A stretch of DNA of 64,000 nucleotides, from assembly GCA_023386365.1 (NCBI GenBank), contig JAEWJX010000041.1:1-64000 (forward strand). Direction: 5' to 3'. The first letter of the stretch is position 1. Every line of letters starts with the position of its first letter. Under the pieces are notes generated by a model, which worked only from the letters and a program-made list of their open reading frames with translations, was not told the DNA's origin and did not search any database. Both the position numbers and the translations under genes were made by a program. Positions 56,241 to 64,000 of the stretch are shown here, one piece after another. This stretch comes from Actinomycetes bacterium. GTDB taxonomy: Bacteria; Actinomycetota; Actinomycetes; Actinomycetales; Microbacteriaceae.

Positions 56241-56909
56241 ATGGGGCGGAACGATGAGGGTTCGCAGGAGCGCGCACAGACGCTCCGTGCCGGCCACGCG
56301 AGCCCCACGCCCCTGTTCCTCGGCTTCCTCGGCGCGCTCGGCCTCTCCGCCGCCGTGAGCTTCAGCGGCGGGGTCACCCTCACCGCTGCCGTCGACTTCC
56401 TGGTGCTCGCCGCCGTCGTCGCCCTCAGCGTGCTCACCGCGTTCGGCGTGGCGATGGTCTGGTCGGTGCGCGCCGGTCAGCGCGCCGCCGTGCTGTCGCA
56501 GGTGCGCCCCGACGCGGTCGTCGTCCCCGCGCAGCGTGCGCCCGGCATCGCGCGAGGCGCGCACGCCCTCGGCGTCGACCTGCCGGTGATGCCCCTCGGG
56601 CTCACCCTCGTCGCCGACGACAGCGGCCTCGAAGTGTGGTCCGGCTCGCCCGAGAACCTGCTGCGCGTGGGTCGTGCCCCCTGGCATCGGGTCGCCGGCA
56701 TCCGCGCCACCCGGGTCACCCGGATGGGCCGTTCCGGAGGCGGGATCGTCGTGACGGTCACCGACGGGTCCGATGACAACGTCGTGGAGCTGCCGTTCGC
56801 GATCGTCGGCGCCGGGCTCGGCGGCCTCTTCGCCCCCGGTGGTGCACGACTCGACGCGATCGTCGCATCCCTCGAGGCCCGCCGCGTCGACGCGCTCGAA
56901 TACGCCTGA
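56241..56909 (+). CDS. unknown two-helix membrane protein
   Basis: Not recognised. The 222-residue protein has two hydrophobic segments near residues 26-45 and 49-75, then a soluble, mainly beta region with LEVWSGSPENLLRVGRAPWH and RSGGGIVVTVTDGSD, which may be a PH-like domain. It converges with the next gene: both stop codons lie in the palindrome GCCTGATCAGGC (56904-56915). Confidence 0.7.
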   Translation: MGRNDEGSQERAQTLRAGHASPTPLFLGFLGALGLSAAVSFSGGVTLTAAVDFLVLAAVVALSVLTAFGVAMVWSVRAGQRAAVLSQVRPDAVVVPAQRAPGIARGAHALGVDLPVMPLGLTLVADDSGLEVWSGSPENLLRVGRAPWHRVAGIRATRVTRMGRSGGGIVVTVTDGSDDNVVELPFAIVGAGLGGLFAPGGARLDAIVASLEARRVDALEYA

Positions 56910-57431
56910 TCAGGCCCGCCGACGCGCCATCGCGCGCGCGATGAGCGACGCCGCCCACGCCGAGACCACCATGGTCACGCCGACCACGAGCAGCGCCTCC
57001 GGCATCCGGCTGTAGTCGCCGCCGAACACGTTGCCGACGAGGATCGCCATCACCACGACGGGGATCGCCGTGACGCCCGTGAGCGGCGGCCGGTGCCGCA
57101 CCAGGAGCCAGCACAGGTAGGGGATCACGAGCACCACCACGAAACGCGGTCCGGTCAGCAGCAGCCACATCGCGAACACGGCCGGCCCGACGGCCACCGT
57201 GCGGCGCCACCCGGCGGACGGCAGCACGCACCAGCCCGCCACGCTGAACAGGGTGCCGAGGCCGAGCACCCACAACGAGAACGTGTTCGAGCCGGCGATC
57301 GCCAACCCGCCGCCGACGATCCACCACACGCCCGCCCACAGCCGCAGGGACGCGTCGCCGAAACGCAGGGTCAGCAGCGAGGTCGGCTCGCGCCACCCAC
57401 CCGTGCCGGGTGCGGGCGCGGGAGTGCTCAT
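56910..57431 (-). CDS. unknown multi-helix membrane protein
   Basis: Not recognised. The 173-residue protein has about five hydrophobic helices (LWAGVWWIVGGGLAIAG; FSLWVLGLGTLFSVAGWCVL; VVVLVIPYLCWLLV; VVVMAILVGNVFGG; a last helix before the ARAMARRRA end). A Pro-rich N-terminus precedes them. It is divergent from the phosphodiesterase gene by 44 bp. Confidence 0.65.
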   Translation of the reverse strand: MSTPAPAPGTGGWREPTSLLTLRFGDASLRLWAGVWWIVGGGLAIAGSNTFSLWVLGLGTLFSVAGWCVLPSAGWRRTVAVGPAVFAMWLLLTGPRFVVVLVIPYLCWLLVRHRPPLTGVTAIPVVVMAILVGNVFGGDYSRMPEALLVVGVTMVVSAWAASLIARAMARRRA

Positions 57432-57463
57432 GAGTCGTCAGCGTATCGGCAGGATCGAACGGA

Positions 57464-57469
57464 TATCGT
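57464..57469 (+). promoter_or_regulatory. -10 hexamer for a leaderless phosphodiesterase transcript
   Basis: TATCGT ends 6 nt before the GTG at 57476. Confidence 0.45.
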
Positions 57470-57475
57470 GGCCGG

Positions 57476-58465
57476 GTGAGCGCGCACCGGAGCCCGTGGG
57501 TCATCGGGCACCGCGGGGCGAGCGGGTACCGCCCCGAGCACACCCGGGCGGCGTACGAGCTGGCGTTCGCGCTCGGTGCGGATGCGGTGGAGCCCGACAT
57601 CGTCGCCACCCGCGACGGGGTGCTGGTGCTGCGGCACGAGAACGAGATCTCCGGCACCACCGATGTGGCGCAGCATCCGGAGTTCGAGGGCCGCCGCACG
57701 ACGAAACGCATCGACGGCCAGAACCTCACCGGCTGGTTCACCGAGGACTTCACCTGGGCGGAGCTCGCCACCCTGCGCGCCACGGAGCGGCTGCCGGGGG
57801 TGCGTCCCGCGTCGGCGACCTTCGACGGCCGGTACCCGATCCTGCGACTCTCCGACCTGCTGGAGCTGATCGCGGAGGCGTCGGAGCGTCACGGCCGCGC
57901 CCTGGGGCTGGTCGCCGAGGTGAAGCACGCCACCCACTTCGACGCCGAGGGGCTGCCGCTCGGTGAGCTCGTCGCATCGGCGCTCGCCGGGTTCGACGGG
58001 CCGCTGGTGGTGGAGAGCTTCGAGGAGACCGTGCTCGGCGAGGTGCGCCAGCGCGGACTCGACACCCGCACCGTCTACCTGCTGGAGGGCAAGGGCACAG
58101 CCCCCGACCTGGTGGCGCGGTTCGGCGCATCCGCACCCGACTACACGTCACAGCTCACCGACGAGGGTCTCGACGACCTGGCCACCCGCGTCGACGGCAT
58201 CAGCGTCGACAAGGGGCGCCTGCTGAAACCGGATGTGCGTGCGGGGGTCGAACTCGTTGACCGGGCGCACCGTCGCGGCCTCGACGTGTACACCTGGACC
58301 CTGCGGCCGGAGAACCGTTTCCTCACGGCGTCCCACCGTTCGGGCGGCGCCGCCCGCGAGTGGGGCGACTGGCGCGCCGAGTTCGACGCGGTGCTCTCCA
58401 CCGGCGTCGACGGTGTGTTCGCCGACCATCCCGACCTCGCCGTCGCGGCGCGCGACGAGGTCTGA
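57476..58465 (+). CDS. glycerophosphodiester phosphodiesterase family protein
   Basis: Cleaves glycerophosphodiesters to glycerol-3-phosphate and an alcohol. The GTG-started 329-residue TIM-barrel protein has the catalytic set WVIGHRGASGYRPEHT (two His), AVEPDIVATRDGVLVL (Glu and Asp) and VDGVFADHPDLAV at the end. No signal peptide is seen, so it is probably cytoplasmic. Its product could feed GlpD. Confidence 0.9.
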   Translation: MSAHRSPWVIGHRGASGYRPEHTRAAYELAFALGADAVEPDIVATRDGVLVLRHENEISGTTDVAQHPEFEGRRTTKRIDGQNLTGWFTEDFTWAELATLRATERLPGVRPASATFDGRYPILRLSDLLELIAEASERHGRALGLVAEVKHATHFDAEGLPLGELVASALAGFDGPLVVESFEETVLGEVRQRGLDTRTVYLLEGKGTAPDLVARFGASAPDYTSQLTDEGLDDLATRVDGISVDKGRLLKPDVRAGVELVDRAHRRGLDVYTWTLRPENRFLTASHRSGGAAREWGDWRAEFDAVLSTGVDGVFADHPDLAVAARDEV

Positions 58466-58475
58466 CCCGCCCCGC

Positions 58476-58491
58476 GAGGACATCCGCCCCT
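58476..58491 (+). repeat. 16-bp element GAGGACATCCGCCCCT, copy 1
   Basis: An exact copy occurs at 63326-63341. Both lie 60-80 nt before a start codon, flanking the two-component operon, and may bind its LuxR-type regulator. Confidence 0.6.
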
Positions 58492-58549
58492 GGATACCGG
58501 GACGCAGGACACGGCATCCTGGTCTTCGAGTGGCCGCGGAGGCGGAAGG

Positions 58550-60580
58550 ATGCATGCCATGAGCGCCCCCGTCGCGACGCGGTTCGACCCGCAGTGGGCT
58601 CCCACGCGCCCGCGCCGCGTGGCGCTCGTCGCCGGGATCACGGTGACCGTCGTCGCGTGGGCGCTCGCCCTGGCGATGATCGTGCTGTCGTTGGTGATCG
58701 GTCCGCCATACACGGTGAAGGGCGACTTCTGGGTCATCTACCTCGGCTACGCGATCGTGTGGGGCGGGGTGGCGGGCCTGCTGATCTCACGCGGGGCCCG
58801 GTTCGTGGGCGTGATCCTCGCCGTGCAGGGCATCGGGGCGGGGCTGTCGGGGCTGCTGACGGTGCTCGCGCGCCTGGAACTGCCTGCGGATGCGGAGGGC
58901 CTGCTCGCGCACCTCGCGGACCGCCCGTGGATCCCGGGGGCGCTGGCGAGCTTCTCGATCCTGCCGCTGCTGCTGACCCAGCGGCCCCTCGCCCCGGCGA
59001 CCCGGGGGCTCGTCGGCTTCGGTCTCACCGTGAGCCTGTTGCCGGCCGTGCTCGCCCCGTTCCGCCAGCGCGAGGGGCAGCCGGCGAACCCGCTCGCGAT
59101 CCCCGACCCGGTGGTGCAGCAGGTGCTCATCGTCATCATCGTCACCTCGTTCACGCTCGCCGTGGCCGTCGGGGTGGTGAGCCTCGGGGTTGCGTGCTGG
59201 CGCCGTTGGGCCGGCCCGATTACGGACCGCCACGGCCAGGGCTGGATCGTGCTCGGCCAGGCGTTGCTCGTCGTGTTCGCCTCGCCGATCTTCCTGCCGG
59301 CGTGGCCGGACCTGGCACTCACCTTCGACCGGGTGGCGCCGATCGCGCCGCTCGTGGCGCTGCTGTTCATGCCGGCGGCGGTCATCGTGTTCGCGCTCGG
59401 TCGCCGGGTGGGCGGCATCGAGCTGACCGTGAACCGGGCGCTGGTGAACGTGATGCTGGTGGCGGTTCTGGTGACCGCGTACACGGCCGTCGCGACGACA
59501 CTCGCCCTCGCCTTCCCGGTCGCTCCGCTCATCGCCGGTGTCATCGGCGTGGCCGTGCTGGCGTTGGGGCTGGAGCCGCTGCAGCGCTGGATCCAGGGGC
59601 GCGTCGACGAGCTGGTGTACGGCGACGCGGCCGACCCGGCCCAGTTGGTGCGCGCGCTCGGCGACCGCCTCCCGGACGGCGTCGACGGCGACGACCTGCG
59701 CTCCCTCGCCGACGAACTGCGTGTCGCCCTGCGGCTCGCGCACCTCGAGCTGCGCTCGGCGGAACCGGGTGGCGTGCTCGCCGTCTCCGGCGGATCCGGC
59801 GGTCCGGTGTCGCGCATCCCGCTGCGGGGGTCGGATGGTGAGGTTGGGTGGATCGACGCGGCCGCCCCCGGCCGCCAGCGCGTCGACCGTCGTGCCCTCC
59901 GCGTGCTGGACCGGGTGTCGGGGGTGCTCGCCATCGCGGTGCGTCTTGCCGAGGTGAACCGCGAGATCCTGGATGCGGGGGAGCGGGCGCGCGAGGTCGG
60001 CGCGGAGGAGCGCCGCATGGTCGCACGTGAGCTCGACCAGGGCCTCGGGCCGGGGTTGGCTCGCAGCGCCGACCGGCTCGACCGGGTGCCTGCCCTCGTG
60101 GCGGCGGGCGATGCGGCGGCGGGGGTCGAACTGGCTGCGGTGCGACTCGAGCTGGCGGAGCGCACCACCGAGGTGCGCGACCTGGCGCGCACCCTGCTGC
60201 CCGGCGCCCTCGACTCGGGCGACCTCGACACGGCCCTGCGCGAGCTCGCCGCACGCTTCACGAGCGCCAAGCTCGAGATCGACGTGCGCGGGGTGCTCGG
60301 CGACGCCATCCCCGAGGGTCGCGAGGCGGCCGTGCACCACCTCGTCGCCGAGCTGGTGCTGCTGGTGCGCCGCGCGCCCGGCGCGCGCCGCGCCGACATC
60401 GAACTGGAGACCCTCCCGCGCGTGGTGCGGATCTCGCTGACCGTCGACGGTCACGCGGGCGAGATCGACGAGGCCGCCATCCTTGGCTCGATCCGCGACC
60501 GCATCGACGAGCTGGGCGGCACCTTCGCCGACACTTCGGGCGATCGGACGCGTTCTCTCGTCGTGGAGCTTCCCCGATGA
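58550..60580 (+). CDS. membrane sensor, degenerate histidine kinase (pseudokinase)
   Basis: The 676-residue protein (ATG 58550, or 58559 nine bases on) has about eight N-terminal helices, a GAF-like region (about 385-470) and a HisKA_3/ATPase-like end. At the dimerisation box it reads ERRMVARELDQGLGPGL, so residue 496, the phospho-acceptor His in the canonical RELHDG, is Asp. The ATPase region has VAELVLLVRRAPG where an N box is expected and lacks a DDGHGF G box. The next gene encodes a full-length paralog with all motifs. It probably cannot phosphorylate and may sense or regulate through heterodimers. Confidence 0.85.
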   Translation: MHAMSAPVATRFDPQWAPTRPRRVALVAGITVTVVAWALALAMIVLSLVIGPPYTVKGDFWVIYLGYAIVWGGVAGLLISRGARFVGVILAVQGIGAGLSGLLTVLARLELPADAEGLLAHLADRPWIPGALASFSILPLLLTQRPLAPATRGLVGFGLTVSLLPAVLAPFRQREGQPANPLAIPDPVVQQVLIVIIVTSFTLAVAVGVVSLGVACWRRWAGPITDRHGQGWIVLGQALLVVFASPIFLPAWPDLALTFDRVAPIAPLVALLFMPAAVIVFALGRRVGGIELTVNRALVNVMLVAVLVTAYTAVATTLALAFPVAPLIAGVIGVAVLALGLEPLQRWIQGRVDELVYGDAADPAQLVRALGDRLPDGVDGDDLRSLADELRVALRLAHLELRSAEPGGVLAVSGGSGGPVSRIPLRGSDGEVGWIDAAAPGRQRVDRRALRVLDRVSGVLAIAVRLAEVNREILDAGERAREVGAEERRMVARELDQGLGPGLARSADRLDRVPALVAAGDAAAGVELAAVRLELAERTTEVRDLARTLLPGALDSGDLDTALRELAARFTSAKLEIDVRGVLGDAIPEGREAAVHHLVAELVLLVRRAPGARRADIELETLPRVVRISLTVDGHAGEIDEAAILGSIRDRIDELGGTFADTSGDRTRSLVVELPR

Positions 60581-62643
60581 CCGCCCGCCGCGTCGCCGCG
60601 CTCGCGGTGCTGCTCGCATCCTGGCTTCCGGCGCTCGCCTCCATCGTGATCGCGTGGGTGTACCGCCTGCCGGAGTTGCCGGTGCCGGGTGTCTTCCTGT
60701 CGGCGTCGCCGCCGATCGTGCAGTCGCGGTTCGACGACATCGGTGTCGTCGTGGCGCTCATCTACGGCGCATTGAGCGCCGTGCTGATCGCCCGGCGACC
60801 GCATCCGGTGGCGGTGCTCTTCGCGGTTCATTCGGTGGGTTCGGCGATCGCCGCGTTCGGCGTGCAGTGGGGCCTGTTGGGCGTGGAGATTCCGGGCCTG
60901 CCGCTCTGGGGTCTGCTCGCGCACGCCGCAGGCTGGGGCTACATCCCCGGCACCGTCGCCACGACGATCGTCCCGGTGCTGTTGTTGCGGGGCCGCCCGC
61001 TCGGTCGGGGTGCGATCACCGTCGTCGCGACCGGGCTCGCGCTCGCGGTGGTGGCGTTCCTGCCTGCGCTCGTCAACCAGGCCCCGATCGTGCCCGGTAC
61101 CGACGGGCCCGTGAACCCGTTCGCGGTCAACTCGCCCGCCGTGCAGCAGTCATTGCCGTACGTGTACGGGGTGGCGGCGGTGTGCGCGGTGATGCTCTCG
61201 GCGGTCGTCGCCGTGTGGGTCGTTCGGGAGTGGCGCGCGGCGACCGCCGGCAGGCGCGCACGGGTCGGCTGGCTGGCGGTCGGGCACATCTTCCTGACGG
61301 CGTCGTACCTGGCGCTGGTCCTGCCCGGCGACGAGAGCGTGCCGCAGGTGGTGTGGGACTTCGGCATGGTCGCGCCCGTCATCGGCCAGATCTTCTACCC
61401 CTCTGCGGCGCTCGTGCTCGTGTTGGGCACGCGCCTGCGCGGCATTGACCTCGCGGTGTCGCGGGTGCTGTTGTGGACGATCCTGACGGTCGCCGCGGTC
61501 ACCTCGTACCTGATCGTCGGCGAGCTGCTCGCGTCGGCACTGCCCCTCGACCCGGTCGCGGTGGGGATCATCGCGGCGGCCGTCGTCGCGGTCGCCCTGC
61601 AGCCTGCCCGCGCCTGGATGGCGGCCGGGATCGACCGCCTCGTGTACGGGCCGGATGGCGACCCCGCTCAGTTGTTGCAGCGCCTGGGTGAGCGGGTCGG
61701 TGAGTTCGATTCGGGCGCCGAGGGGCTCACGGGCCTCGCGGTCGGTCTGCGGGGCGCACTGGGCGTGGCAGCGGTCGAGATCGTCCCGGTCGAACCGGGC
61801 GCCCCCACCGCGGTCGCGGGGAGCCCCGACGGCGAGCCGATCCGTGTCGAGTTGCGTGTGGCGGGTGCCCGCATCGGCGAGATCCGGGTGCACCCGCGGG
61901 CGGGGGAGAAGCTCTCGCGCAGCACGGTGCGCGAACTGGAGGGCCTCGCCGGGGTCGTGGCGACGGCGTTGCGGCTGGCGCTCGCGAGCGCACGGTTGAG
62001 CGCCGCGCGCGATGCGCTCGTCGCGGCCCGACAGGATGAGCGGCGCACGCTCCGCCGCGAACTGCACGACGGGATCGGGCCGGCGCTCGCCGGGGTCGGC
62101 TTCGGGCTGGCCGCGGTCGACAACCTGCGCGGCACCGATCGGAGCGCGGCCGGCGACCTCGCGGTGCGGCTCGCGCGCGATCTGCGCGAGCAGCTCGCCG
62201 AGGTGCGCCGTGTGGCGCGCAGCGTGCGACGCGACGGCACGGTCTTCGAGTTGTCGGTGGAACTGGCGGAGCTCGCCGCCGACTTCGCCGGGTCCGGCGT
62301 CGAGGTGCACGTCGACGCCCCGGCCGCCTGGCGGGTGCCCGCCGAGTCCGCCCGCTCCGTGTACCTGGTGGCGGCCGAGGCCGTGCACAACGCGGTGCGC
62401 CATGCCGGCGCGGGCCGCGTCTCGATCGGCGTCGGCGAGCACGACTCGGGTGGCGTCGCCCTGGTGGTGCGCGACGACGGCCACGGCTTCGACACGACGG
62501 GCGTCCGCGGCGGCGTCGGGCTCGCCACCATGCGCGAGCATGCCGCCGAGTCGGGCGCCGCCTTCGAGCTCTCGTCCGGACGTTCCGGCACCACCGTCAC
62601 CCTCACGCTTCCCACCACCCGCCGAATCATGGAGCACATCTGA
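60577..62643 (+). CDS. membrane sensor histidine kinase (NarL/LuxR-type system)
   Basis: The 688-residue protein shares the plan of its upstream paralog: about eight helices, a GAF-like region, HisKA_3 and HATPase. The phospho-acceptor is His497 in DERRTLRRELHDGIGPALAG. The ATPase has N box AAEAVHNAVRHAG, G box VVRDDGHGFD and GVGLATMREHA. ATGA overlaps with both neighbours couple sensor, kinase and regulator. The input signal is unknown; hydrophobic helices dominate, so it is likely a membrane-embedded cue. Confidence 0.92.
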   Translation: MTARRVAALAVLLASWLPALASIVIAWVYRLPELPVPGVFLSASPPIVQSRFDDIGVVVALIYGALSAVLIARRPHPVAVLFAVHSVGSAIAAFGVQWGLLGVEIPGLPLWGLLAHAAGWGYIPGTVATTIVPVLLLRGRPLGRGAITVVATGLALAVVAFLPALVNQAPIVPGTDGPVNPFAVNSPAVQQSLPYVYGVAAVCAVMLSAVVAVWVVREWRAATAGRRARVGWLAVGHIFLTASYLALVLPGDESVPQVVWDFGMVAPVIGQIFYPSAALVLVLGTRLRGIDLAVSRVLLWTILTVAAVTSYLIVGELLASALPLDPVAVGIIAAAVVAVALQPARAWMAAGIDRLVYGPDGDPAQLLQRLGERVGEFDSGAEGLTGLAVGLRGALGVAAVEIVPVEPGAPTAVAGSPDGEPIRVELRVAGARIGEIRVHPRAGEKLSRSTVRELEGLAGVVATALRLALASARLSAARDALVAARQDERRTLRRELHDGIGPALAGVGFGLAAVDNLRGTDRSAAGDLAVRLARDLREQLAEVRRVARSVRRDGTVFELSVELAELAADFAGSGVEVHVDAPAAWRVPAESARSVYLVAAEAVHNAVRHAGAGRVSIGVGEHDSGGVALVVRDDGHGFDTTGVRGGVGLATMREHAAESGAAFELSSGRSGTTVTLTLPTTRRIMEHI

Positions 62644-63302
62644 TGTCCGAGTCCCCGTCCATCCGCGTCGTCGTCGTCGACGACCACCCCCTGTTCCGGA
62701 TCGGGATCATCTCGTTGCTCGAGACGCTCGACAAGGTCGAGGTGGTCGGTTCCGCCGAGACCGCCGACGAGGCGGTGGAGGTGGTGCTGGCGACGCAGCC
62801 CGCCGTCGTGCTCATGGATCTCGACCTGGCATCCGGGAGCTCCGGCATCGACGCGACCCGCCGCATCACCCGGGAGCGTCCTGATATCGGGGTGCTCGTG
62901 TTGACGATGCTCGGCGACGACGAGTCGCTGTTCGCGGCCGTGCGTTCGGGTGCGCGGGGGTACTTGCTGAAGACGGCCGCCCCCGAGGAGGTTCAGCGGG
63001 CGATCCATGCGGTCGCCGCGGGCGACATGCTGCTGGGTGCGGATGTGGCGCGCCGGGCGGTGTCGTACCTGACGGATGCGAAGCGCACCGGCGGGTACGC
63101 GTTCCCCGAGCTGACGGAGCGTGAGCGCGAGGTGCTGGAGCTGGTGGCGCGCGGGCAGGACAACCCGACGATCGCCCGCACGCTGGTGCTCACGGGCAAG
63201 ACGGTGCGCAACTACGTGTACGGGATCGCGGCGAAGTTGGGGGCTCCGGATCGCAGTGGGCTCATCGTGATGGCGCGTGAGGCGGGCGTCGGAGTTGATT
63301 GA
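62643..63302 (+). CDS. LuxR/NarL-family response regulator
   Basis: The 219-residue protein has a receiver domain (VVVVDDHPLFRIGIISLLE; phospho-Asp in VVLMDLDL; Lys in GYLLKTAAPEE) and a C-terminal LuxR HTH (LTEREREVLELVARGQDNPT, TGKTVRNYVYGIAAKL). It overlaps the kinase gene by one base and is its cognate regulator. It may act at the repeated 16-bp element before its operon and the next gene. Confidence 0.95.
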   Translation: MSESPSIRVVVVDDHPLFRIGIISLLETLDKVEVVGSAETADEAVEVVLATQPAVVLMDLDLASGSSGIDATRRITRERPDIGVLVLTMLGDDESLFAAVRSGARGYLLKTAAPEEVQRAIHAVAAGDMLLGADVARRAVSYLTDAKRTGGYAFPELTEREREVLELVARGQDNPTIARTLVLTGKTVRNYVYGIAAKLGAPDRSGLIVMAREAGVGVD

Positions 63303-63320
63303 CTACCCCATTCGGGTAGT
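63302..63320 (+). terminator. short inverted repeat after the response regulator gene
   Basis: ACTACCC (63302-63308) pairs with GGGTAGT (63314-63320) over a 5-nt loop, starting at the stop codon. It may end the operon or act as an operator for the downstream gene. Confidence 0.4.
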
Positions 63321-63325
63321 GAATT

Positions 63326-63341
63326 GAGGACATCCGCCCCT
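63326..63341 (+). repeat. 16-bp element GAGGACATCCGCCCCT, copy 2
   Basis: Exact copy of 58476-58491, here 76 nt before the ATG of the secreted protein gene. Confidence 0.6.
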
Positions 63342-63416
63342 AGGGCCTAGGACACCGGGCCGACGAATCTCGGATGGCGGTGCGCACTCGCACCGTCCAC
63401 CGAGAGGACACCCCGA

Positions 63417-64000
63417 ATGTCGTTCACCCCTGCGCGCCGGCTCGCCGCCGGCGCGACCGTCGCAGCACTCGCCGCGGCGACGCTCCTGATCCCCGCCGTG
63501 GTCGCATCCGCGAGCGAACTGCCCGTCGAGGAGACGGCCGCAGTCGCCGAGGAGGCGCCGCAAGGCGTCGCACCCGACGAGACGCCGACCGAGCCGGCGG
63601 CCGCGCCCGCAGAAGAACCCGCCGCCGAAGAGCCCGCCGCCGAGGAGCCCCACCCCGAACCCGGGCCCGCGGCCGAGCCCGCCAAGACGCTCGGGAAGCC
63701 GGCCCCGGCCGCCGCGCCCCCCGCGTCGCTCATCGGCACCGCCTCCACCATCGCCGCAGGCCAGACGTGGACCGCGACGACGACGGTCGACGACGCCACG
63801 AGCCTGCGCGCCGTCGCGACCGGCACGAACTTCCAGCTCACCGTCACCGACGCCGCGGGCACGACGCAGACGGTGACCGCGGCGGGTGGGTTCGCCGATA
63901 TCTGGCTGGCGACCGACGTGGCCGACGGTGAGGTCGTCATCGCGATCCGCAACACCGCCGCCACCGCGCAGTCGATCCCGTACGCCTTCGGGTGGGAGAC
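63417..64000 (+). CDS. secreted protein, 5' part only
   Basis: The gene runs off the window after 194 codons. From the ATG at 63417, with a GAGAGGA site, it encodes a signal peptide (MSFTPARRLAAGATVAALAA, cleavage near residue 32), then a Glu/Pro/Ala-rich linker with EEPAAEEPAAEEP repeats to about residue 90, then a beta-rich region (TIAAGQTWTATTTVDDATSL; ADGEVVIAIRNTAATAQSIP) resembling prepeptidase C-terminal or adhesin-like modules. It may be a surface protein controlled by the adjacent two-component system. Function unknown. Confidence 0.75.
   Translation, partial: MSFTPARRLAAGATVAALAAATLLIPAVVASASELPVEETAAVAEEAPQGVAPDETPTEPAAAPAEEPAAEEPAAEEPHPEPGPAAEPAKTLGKPAPAAAPPASLIGTASTIAAGQTWTATTTVDDATSLRAVATGTNFQLTVTDAAGTTQTVTAAGGFADIWLATDVADGEVVIAIRNTAATAQSIPYAFGWE

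Overview
The window is 64 kb of GC-rich DNA with dense, mostly 4-bp-overlapping genes, many GTG starts, GlmM-GlmS-AcpS-Alr-Tsa gene order, a GuaB3 paralog, an F420-type nitroreductase-family protein and no IS elements or rRNA. This fits a chromosome of Actinomycetota, most likely Microbacteriaceae; the genus cannot be fixed from sequence alone.

Layout. (1) 1-10269: the S10-spc ribosomal superoperon, from the 3' end of rplD through rplW, rplB, rpsS, rplV, rpsC, rplP, rpmC, rpsQ, rplN, rplX, rplE, rpsH, rplF, rplR, rpsE, rpmD and rplO to secY and adk. The usual rpsN slot between rplE and rpsH holds only a small hairpin and a 12-codon ORF. rplO carries a 120-residue Ala/Lys-rich N-terminal extension. 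(2) 10369-16797: a complete mannitol-type PTS (PRD regulator on the minus strand; free EIIB-like protein, HPr, enzyme I, MtlA EIICB and MtlF EIIA on the plus strand) sits where map is usually found between adk and infA. (3) 16961-20003: infA, rpmJ, rpsM, rpsK, rpoA, rplQ, without rpsD. (4) 20083-25882: a membrane acyltransferase, truA, rplM-rpsI, glmM and an F420-type protein. (5) 25915-32856: coaA (minus) divergent from glmS-acpS-alr-tsaE-tsaB-rimI-tsaD, for cell-wall amino sugar, D-Ala and tRNA t6A synthesis. (6) 32925-36005: three DUF4190-like membrane proteins, a THUMP-like methyltransferase (minus) and CIRCE-controlled groES. (7) 36112-44027: RarD-type permease, two LIV-type binding lipoproteins and a convergent livHMGF operon. 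(8) 44247-48078: guaB, a small gene cassette bounded by 76-bp inverted repeats, and guaB3. (9) 48167-58465: glpD, a TrkA-C/CPA2 antiporter pair, SURF1, a DUF3817 protein, guaA, an MFS exporter, two unknown membrane proteins and a glycerophosphodiesterase. (10) 58550-64000: two paralogous membrane sensor kinases, the first lacking its phospho-acceptor His and its ATP-binding boxes, a LuxR-type response regulator, and the start of a secreted protein cut by the window edge.

Themes. Translation, protein export, GMP synthesis (guaB, guaB3, guaA) and envelope precursor supply dominate. At least nine genes outside the ribosomal blocks have a TAnnnT -10 hexamer ending 6-7 nt before the start codon, which predicts leaderless mRNAs. 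The most unusual items are the inverted-repeat cassette at 45751-46932, the pseudokinase/kinase pair at 58550-62643 with a shared upstream repeat, the LivH permease with a fused extracellular domain, and the PTS inserted in the ribosomal superoperon.
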